Source of the DNA: Uloborus plumipes
Lineage: Eukaryota > Arthropoda > Arachnida > Araneae > Uloboridae
Direction of reading: 5' to 3'
Length of the DNA stretch: 64,000 nucleotides
NCBI GenBank assembly: GCA_038373865.1
Contig: JAXGGA010002029.1
Span: 62,001-126,000, forward strand
Shown here in pieces: positions 57,721 through 64,000 of this stretch. Within the stretch, counting starts at the first letter, position 1, and the number at the start of each line of letters is the position of its first letter. The notes beneath the pieces were generated by a model. That model was not told where the DNA came from, made no database searches, and saw only the letters and a program-made list of their open reading frames with translations. Made by a program: the position numbers and the translations under genes.

Positions 57721-58138
57721 TTACAACATATATATTTTTATTTTCTCCCCCCCCCCCCCCCAGAAACAAATTCTGCCCACTCCTGTTCATTGACTTATGT
57801 ACTGACCTCAGTCTTAAAACTTATCTAAGTGTGAAAATACCTCTGAAAATGCCATAAAATTTAAGAATAAATCGCCCATGCTTGACAAGAATACCATATT
57901 TTAAACATTAGTTAGACAGGAGTTTCTGAAACAATCCTTTTATAACGGATGATTTGATGATCACTACTAATTCTTGGATTTGGTCTCATAACTGGTATTA
58001 TTTTAACCACATCTCTGCTTTAAATTTCGTGTGATGCTTATTCGTAGATTTGGCAAGTTGACAGCATTAACAATTATAAATTACATTTGTACTCAATTTC
58101 TTCTTTAAATTATGCGTAGTGATAGCACTTATTCAGTA
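57721..58138. other. No recognisable feature
   Basis: A C-run at 57747-57761 followed by AT-rich sequence. No boundary or coding signal. Confidence 0.35.
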
Positions 58139-58377
58139 CCTCAGAACCAGACTAACATAAGTCCATTTTCGTCATTTTTTCAATAGAGGAGAAAAACGAT
58201 TGTCGGATACATGGAAAGGATGGGACTCGCGCTCTTTTCACGCTACTAAATAATTGTGAAGGAACTCCTTTTATAGAATACTTTTTTAATGAGTCAATGT
58301 GGAATAAGATTCTACATACAATGAAGCAAAAAAGTGAAAATTGCCATTTTTGGACTTACGTCGTTCTGGTTCTGAGG
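58139..58377. mobile_element. TA-flanked MITE, CCTCAGAACCAGA ends, copy 2
   Basis: Inverted ends as in 25072-25232, TA on both sides (58137-58138, 58378-58379). It has about 80 bp of extra sequence after 'gattgtcgga' compared with copy 1. Confidence 0.7.
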
Positions 58378-58379
58378 TA

Positions 58380-59097
58380 CAATATTATGGGAATGAATCT
58401 GCTCATTTCAGTTGTAGAAAATTTGAGAGTTGTAGCGAATTAAAAAAAAAAGTTTTTTATTATCAATCCTGATGATCCATTGATACAAAGGTTAATTTTC
58501 ACTTTTTCTTTTCCCTGTGATTTTATAAAGAAAACTAAATAGAACTTGTAGAAACTTCCATTAAATTGTCAATTACTGGCCTTCATCCTACAATAAATTT
58601 GAAGAGAAAAATCATTTATTGCTTTTCAACAATTCCAATCTCGTAAATCGCATCTATCTTGATGAAAGTGCTGCGCGTCAAGTGTAAAAATCGATATTCG
58701 CTGGATCGTGGAACTTCGGAAAATGAATTTTCCATTAATGAGGAGAATTTCGTGGTGATGAAGAATAAATGATTCGTGGTTTTAAAAAGGAAGGTTAATT
58801 GCAAAGTCCGCGCAGTAGAAAACTGGGAGAAAATGAAAATCGGTTTCAAAGAAAACTAAAATCATATAATTGTGTTTTTAGAAAAGCGTTTTTAAGAGGA
58901 TGCAATGCACTTTCTTACAATTTAATTTCTTTTACTTAATAAATAAAGTGCGAGCAGACACTGAATTTTTGATATCAAATTGTTTATTTTGTACCTCAAA
59001 TTGAAGTAACCAGTACATATCGTGTAGGAAGTTCCGACGAACAAAAAGGGACATATGAAATCAAGTGATCTCAACCGTACCACGTTTAATCCAGTGG
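58380..59097. other. No recognisable gene
   Basis: AT-rich. The minus frames of 77 and 60 codons (58616-58849, 58922-59104) have no recognised domain; the second overlaps the start of the following hAT-like end. Confidence 0.35.
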
Positions 59098-59880
59098 TTC
59101 CCAACTTTTATGAGCTGGACACCCCCCGCTCTGATTGGTTGACTGATATCTATCGTCCCCTTCCAGTATTTTCCCTAAAAAAATATTAAGTTGGCGCTGT
59201 AAGTATTGATATTTTTTAAGATACAAAAAAACAAATTTTAATTTTAAGTAAAAAGTATATGGTAAAATAATTACAATCCAAAAACTCTTAAATTAAAAAT
59301 CTAAATAAATAAATTTAAAAAATTCTTTTTTTCTTTTCTTTTCTCACTCTTTTTCTCCCCCCCTCCCCACCCCCCCCTTTTTTTTTTGAAATCATTTCAA
59401 TACGAAGTGACGTAGGTGTTTTTGTTGGAAAACACTTCGCCGAGATCATTTACGTCATTTTCAAAACAAAAGTATGTTTTTTTTTAATTATTCTCTTTAT
59501 TATATTGGAATCTGAGCGAATTTAAAACACTGACAGTTAAAATTTAAAGGAAAAGAAAGAAAAGAAAAAAAATCGAAAATGCATACACTTGGGGATGAAC
59601 GATGAAATACTTCATTAAGATTCAATCGAAGACGTGTTAGGTGGAAACTTCTAAACTTTAATTTGTTTCTTTTTGACCTTTTGGTTCCTTGTCTAAACTA
59701 AGAACAATCGATTTCGTATACATTTTCAATTTCGATATTCTCTGATGTTTTATTATTTTAGTTCATCTTTTTATTTTCTCATCGCCCCCTATCACTTCTC
59801 AAGAATTCATGATCCCCTCGAGAAATCAAATCGTCCCTTTGAGGGGGCGATCGCCCCCAGTCCAAGAAACAATACGACCG
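59098..59880. mobile_element. hAT-like element, left end CAGTGGTTCCCAAC
   Basis: CAGTGGTTCCCAACTTTTAT, with 'gctggacaccccccgctc' downstream, is a widespread hAT-type terminus. Near 59830-59862, 'gagggggcgatcgcccccag' may be the inner part of the right end, but a proper inverted end and TSD are lacking. Confidence 0.45.
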
Positions 59881-60341
59881 GGGTACGATAGTTGGCTTGT
59901 AGCAATTTACTTGGCAGTAATTATCTTTAAATGTGCCCGAATAATAAACAATGTTCGACTGTATTCGATAAGATTATTTCGTGGTAATTTCACGGTCTTC
60001 TCCATCGCAAAGCGTTTATTTACAAACATAATTCAGCTACATCATCTTAAGATTACAGATATCATGAATTTTATTCCTTTGCTTTCGTTTCCTTTAAATA
60101 CGTATTTTCAATGTGTGTAGAATTTTGAAAAGAAACAAATCTTCTAACAAAAAGTATGGAGCCCGAAATAAGACTGAGCTTCACCTAACTTCAGAGGTTA
60201 ATTTGACCTTGAACACTGGACACGAATTTTATTGGGTCCTCTCTTCCAATTATTCTGCAAAGTTAATCAATAAAATATTTGAGTACTTGTATGTTTCTAC
60301 AACCAGGAAGAATATGGTGTTTTCTTGCATCAGGCATCAAT
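59881..60341. other. No recognisable gene
   Basis: Two overlapping plus-strand frames (59809-60120, 60113-60385) run through mixed-composition DNA without known motifs. Nothing supports a gene. Confidence 0.35.
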
Positions 60342-60506
60342 CAGTGCTCGGAAGTAGCGCGCTACAAGTAGCGAAACTACTGTAGTAGCTACATTTTTAG
60401 TAGTTTGTAGTGTAGCGCACTACTTAAAAAAAAAAAAGTTGAGTAGTGAGTAGAGCGATACAAAAAAATAGTAGTTTGTAGCGGGTTCTGGAAACTACTT
60501 TTAAAT

Positions 60507-60547
<41 letters not shown>

Positions 60548-61220
60548 AAAAATAAAAAAAAGAGAGAACGAAGGTAAAAAACAAGGTTTATTTGACTTTG
60601 ACTGGTGCAAATCTTGCACGAGTACAGCAGAGGATGCAATATGAGAAATAAGATCCATAAAAATGTGAGCTGATCTTAGATGCATCATTTTGACGCAATA
60701 CATTCTATCTGTTCGATGTCATTGGTTTATTTGGCATCATAATTTTTATATTCCTTCAAATAATTTTCATGTTCCTAAATATTCCCTAGCAAGAAATTAA
60801 AAAAAAAAATTGAAGGTTGAATTCTTTCAATCTTTCAACGTTGTAATCCTTTCTTTTGGCAAACATTCGTAAAAATGGTAAAAAAAATCTAAAAAGGACA
60901 AATTTTAGCAGAAAAAAAAGGAACAAAAAGAAAAAGTAACAAATAAATTCAAAGACAATTCCTATTTCTATTCCATATTCAAATGAGTTAATTTATTAAG
61001 GTAAACTACTTTTCGAATTTTTTCTGTCAATCCGCAAACGGTGTATGCTTTTTGTTTATTTATTTTTTAAAAAGTAGCGAAGTAGCGGCTACAATTCAAA
61101 AGTAGTTTGTAGTCGCTACATTAAAAAAAAAAGTAGTTGTAGTTGTAGTTAACTACATTTATAACAAAGTAGTTGTAATTGTAGTTCGCTACAAAAGAAA
61201 TGTAGTTTTTCTAACCACTG
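60342..61220. mobile_element. hAT-like MITE built of GTAGC/CTAC repeats
   Basis: Left CAGTGCTCGGAAGTAGCGCG and right (reverse complement) CAGTGGTTAGAAAAACTACA. Both ends are dense in 'agtagtttgtag', 'gctac' and 'gtagttgtag' repeats (60355-60500 and 61070-61205). The middle has an (AAAT)n run (60505-60550). The flanking octamers are only loosely alike, so the TSD is uncertain. Confidence 0.55.
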
Positions 61221-61477
61221 ATCACAATACATGTTGCCGTAAAAAATGCACTTGCACATGTTGCAATATAAGCAGAGTTGCCAACTTTTCGTAGACAGAG
61301 TTTTACACGGGGTAGGGAGGGTTAAATGACACATTTAATATCGTACATAACAGACGCCATGAATGATTTACGCTCAAATCTACAATGCGATAAGTAACAA
61401 ATTGTTTGAAAAAATACGTACTTCATTTTCTTTTTTTTTTTTTTCACTTAGTACAAAAAATTTAACTTTGTTTTTCT
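61221..61477. other. No recognisable feature
   Basis: Short AT-rich spacer between two TEs, with poly(T) at 61430-61444. Confidence 0.35.
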
Positions 61478-61481
61478 TTAA

Positions 61482-61994
61482 CCCATTAATGCCTGACATT
61501 TTTTTTCCAAAGATATTTTGTATACTGGTTACAAACAGTGTTTAATGGACAGGAAAAATAATAAAAAAAAGTATTATGTAAAAAATATTTTTTTTATTAT
61601 GGAAAGAAAAATTGTCTCTTAAAAGTTACGATAGACCCCAGAGGGTACGTACTTTTTTTACTAAAATTTTTTTCTGCCTACGATATAATATATAAAATGA
61701 CATTTTATAAGAAGAAATAAAATCAGCAATTAGCATAAACTGGGAAGCTGGGAATAACTTTGAAACCTTAGCTTTTTTCTTGAGATTGTGAACGATGTCA
61801 TTTTTGATAAAGACCATATTAAAACTGCTACTGAACACACTTTACAATGGTTATGTGCTGCAATCTGTTAATAACGAATTGAAACAATACCAAGGTACTC
61901 ATTGAACTCTATTATTTGGTTGAAATGTTCATTTTGGGGAAATTCAGACCCTTTTTTGGACCGTCCCTAAAAAGGGATGCTAGGCATTAATGGG
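61482..61994. mobile_element. piggyBac-like MITE with TTAA TSD (513 bp)
   Basis: TTAA at 61478-61481 and 61995-61998. The ends CCCATTAATGCCTGACAT and (reverse complement) CCCATTAATGCCTAGCAT are inverted with two mismatches. TTAA plus CCC ends is the piggyBac signature. The interior is AT-rich, and the minus frame at 61626-61838 has no transposase resemblance. Confidence 0.8.
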
Positions 61995-61998
61995 TTAA

Positions 61999-62665
61999 AC
62001 AAACATTTTAAACCTTATCAAGCACAAAAGCCGTAGTATCTTAATTATTATTACGTGGATTTTATCAATAATGGATGAAATGCTTCTTGAAATTACAATG
62101 GAAAAAGAAAGTTGTTTCTTTTGGACCCTTTTTTTGTAGGGTCATAGTTCCAGGCTTTAATTCGCAGAAACTACTATTTTTTCGTAGCAGTTGGCAGCTC
62201 TGAATATAGGTGCAGTAATTTCAGTTTCAGTGATCTGCGAGATTTTCTATGTAATAAAACTAAAGTGGATATTATGTTAAACCTGGAGTGAAAAAGATCT
62301 GAGAGATTTTTTTTTCTTTCATGATTTAATATTTACCTCTTGCAATAGTAAGATTTGAAATAACTCAATCAAAAATATATTTAAAAAAATACGGTTTTGA
62401 ATCCCCCCCCCCCAAAAGGCCTGAGTCATGCTCTATGCTTTAACCTAGCCCTATTTAACAACTGAAAGTAAAGTAAGTAAACGTTGCTAAGAAAACGTTG
62501 TGAAATAAAGAACAAACTAGTAACTTGTGTTATTATGGTAGTTACAAATGTGCTCAGAAAGAAACCAATGTTGGTGTTTAAAACTTGCTGAAATTTGTTG
62601 TTTCAACAAACTGAAAGACTAAACTTATTACGAATGACCTTATTCTCTTTCTATTCTCTTTTAAA
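61999..62665. other. No recognisable gene
   Basis: AT-rich, with a C-run at 62403-62413. No coding, RNA or TE boundary was seen. Confidence 0.35.
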
Positions 62666-63540
62666 CAGGGGCGTGCTTAGAGTTTTAGCGGCCCTGTGCG
62701 AAATTTGTTTTTAATATTCGATAACTAATCATTTTTTTATTTATTTATTTCCTCTCTCCTAAAACATAATACATATAAATTATTACACAACATGCACCAA
62801 TCTACCAATCTCAGCACATAAAAACCGGTAATTATTTTGACATTTTACTCTATAAAATTGCTATATTACGTGAATTAAAAATAAAAAAAGAAAGGAAAGA
62901 CACAGACACAACCAAACTTACCAAAAACAAACATTTGTTTGAAAAAAAAAAGAAAGAAAAATCTAGAGATAAATAATTAAAATTAAAATAAAAAAAAAAC
63001 GATTCAGTGAAGAATAATTTTCCTAACTTTTTGAGCAGCAAATTAATCAATTAAATTTGAAAAATCTAAAAAAATACAAAAATCAATCTGCGCATCGCAC
63101 TTGTACTGCAAAAAATAGTAATTTTTCAGCCAGTTTAATGCAATTCCACGTCAAATAACTCATGAAAAAAAAGTTTTGGACCAATCAATTTCCAATTTTA
63201 GCAAAATTTGGTGTGAAGGACGCATATGACAAGATGAGAAATCCTGCCAATTTGTTGATATCTACTTCAAAAATTGTACAAAATACAATTCTGTCAAAAA
63301 ACTTAAAAATTGCGAAAAAAAAAAGAGAAAAGTTTTTACAACTCTGACTGTAATTTCTTTTATAGTGAAATAAAAACTCAGAAACCACTGTAAATGAGAA
63401 AAAATAGAGCTTTCCATTGATATGTTTATAATTTTCTTACGACAGGTTTAAGCTTCTAATTGCCCCAAAATGGTTTCAAAATCACTATTTTTACCAGAAA
63501 AAATGTAATGCGCAACAAAAAACGCAACCACTCTCTGCCG
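62666..63540 (+). mobile_element. hAT-like left end followed by unassigned AT-rich DNA
   Basis: CAGGGGCGTGCTTAGAGTTT, followed by 'tagcggccctgtgcg', is hAT-type and related in its 'gcggccct' phrase to the large hAT at 46561. The right end was not found before the window ends, so the extent is open. No coding. Confidence 0.4.
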
Positions 63541-63583
63541 CCAGACACTCCGCGTGCTGCTTAGAAGAGCACAGGGAAAGATA

Positions 63584-63616
63584 TATAAAAGAGCCAGACG
63601 TCTTAAAATTCTCACT
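63584..63616 (+). promoter_or_regulatory. Candidate core promoter: TATA box and initiator
   Basis: TATAAAA at 63584-63590, and 24 bases after its start-to-end a TCACT initiator-like site (63612-63616). The A at 63614 lies 30 bases from the first T of the TATA box, the canonical arthropod spacing. The sequence before it (63510-63580) is relatively GC-rich for this window. It would drive the ORF at 63707 with a 93-base leader. In such AT-rich DNA a TATA match alone is weak; the spacing and the ORF raise it. Confidence 0.45.
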
Positions 63617-63706
63617 CGAAAACGTTGCTAGCTTAGACTATTAGCAAAGCATTTTGGAAACTGTTTTCAAACAAATTCAAGTGGTTGAAGTTAAAGTTTT
63701 TCTGGA

Positions 63707-64000
63707 ATGAAATTTATAAAAACTCTTAACTCTGTGTATAAATCGGTTCCATTCACATCATCAAATTCCAACGCCAAATTATTGCAATTAGTTATTAACT
63801 TCTGCTCTTCCAAAGTTTTTAATGCTGGAATATTGCAAATAAATCCAAATATCTTGTTAGAGACTTTTCATTTTTTTAAAAAACTCTCATTTGGACATAA
63901 TAGGTTGACTCGTAAAAATTTTTTTACTAACACTGTTTCTACGACGAGTGTTAACAGGAGGAGAAGAAATTTCATTAGTATTCATTCCCAAAGCGAGAGC
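63707..64000 (+). CDS. Partial ORF, 98 codons, open at window end
   Basis: Starts MKFIKTLNSVYKSVPFTSSN and stays open to the last base. The N-terminal half is hydrophobic and polar ('LLQLVINFCSSKVFNAGILQ'), followed by 'LETFHFFKKLSFGHNRLTRK' and a basic run 'NRRRRNF'. I recognise no family. The composition is not low-complexity and codons are mixed, unlike the window's poly(T)-derived frames. It follows a TATA box and initiator at the expected distances. It could be the first exon of a host gene, or the first ORF of an autonomous TE whose body lies beyond the window. Confidence 0.4.
   Translation, partial: MKFIKTLNSVYKSVPFTSSNSNAKLLQLVINFCSSKVFNAGILQINPNILLETFHFFKKLSFGHNRLTRKNFFTNTVSTTSVNRRRRNFISIHSQSES

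Noticed and set aside
1..64000. CRISPR array, rRNA, prokaryotic operon or phage content
   Set aside because: No regularly spaced direct repeats with unique spacers, no rRNA-like stretches and no dense coding are present. All tandem repeats fit eukaryotic TEs or microsatellites.

Overview
This window looks like eukaryotic, AT-rich, intergenic DNA from an arthropod, most plausibly an arachnid such as a spider. The arachnid guess is inference: it rests on the mariner transposase with a DUF4817-like N-terminus and on the general repeat style. There are no operons, no ribosome binding sites and no complete host gene. Almost everything recognisable is a transposable element (TE), and many elements are nested in one another. 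Element ends could often be fixed to the base from target-site duplications (TSDs), from A/T insertion rules, or from an unfilled copy of the same site elsewhere in the window.

Layout. 0-5.2 kb: a hAT-type MITE, then a minus-strand Helitron that has received a second copy of itself, another Helitron and Harbinger-like MITEs. 6-12 kb: a TA-flanked element, a four-level TE nest (7207-11056), and a small mariner whose transposase lacks its catalytic centre. 12.9-25 kb: mostly featureless AT-rich DNA with a LINE remnant (19.5-20.2 kb), Helitron fragments and small MITEs. 26-28.3 kb: a Helentron-associated (HINE/DINE-1-like) element with a (GTCY)n core and 146-bp tandem units. 28.6-30.0 kb: two Helitrons head to tail with no intervening base. 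30-32 kb: a region with six copies of a 15-bp motif. 33-46 kb: hAT, Tc/mariner and Harbinger MITEs, a tRNA-derived SINE, and a Penelope-like foldback. 46.6-54.2 kb: one hAT element with an exact 8-bp TSD, swollen to 7.6 kb by other TEs including two HINE copies. 54-63.5 kb: pogo-, hAT- and piggyBac-like MITEs and a second copy of the outer 7-11 kb element. The last 400 bp carry a TATA box, an initiator-like site and a 98-codon frame open at the window edge; this is the best candidate for a real gene start.

The most interesting pattern is architectural. At least six unrelated-looking non-autonomous families each carry a private 12-18 bp motif repeated several times inside the element, in some families also at the ends. 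A second recurrent theme is a TTGGCGA/TCGCCAA inverted-repeat module found in several TE families. A third is perfect AGGTCAnnnTGACCT palindromes inside three hAT-like MITEs.

Protein-coding evidence is poor. Most open frames are short, low-complexity or antisense to TEs. The exceptions listed are the mariner ORF, the LINE RNase H remnant, one 81-codon ORF at 35.9-36.2 kb with weak TMEM231-like resemblance, and the edge ORF.
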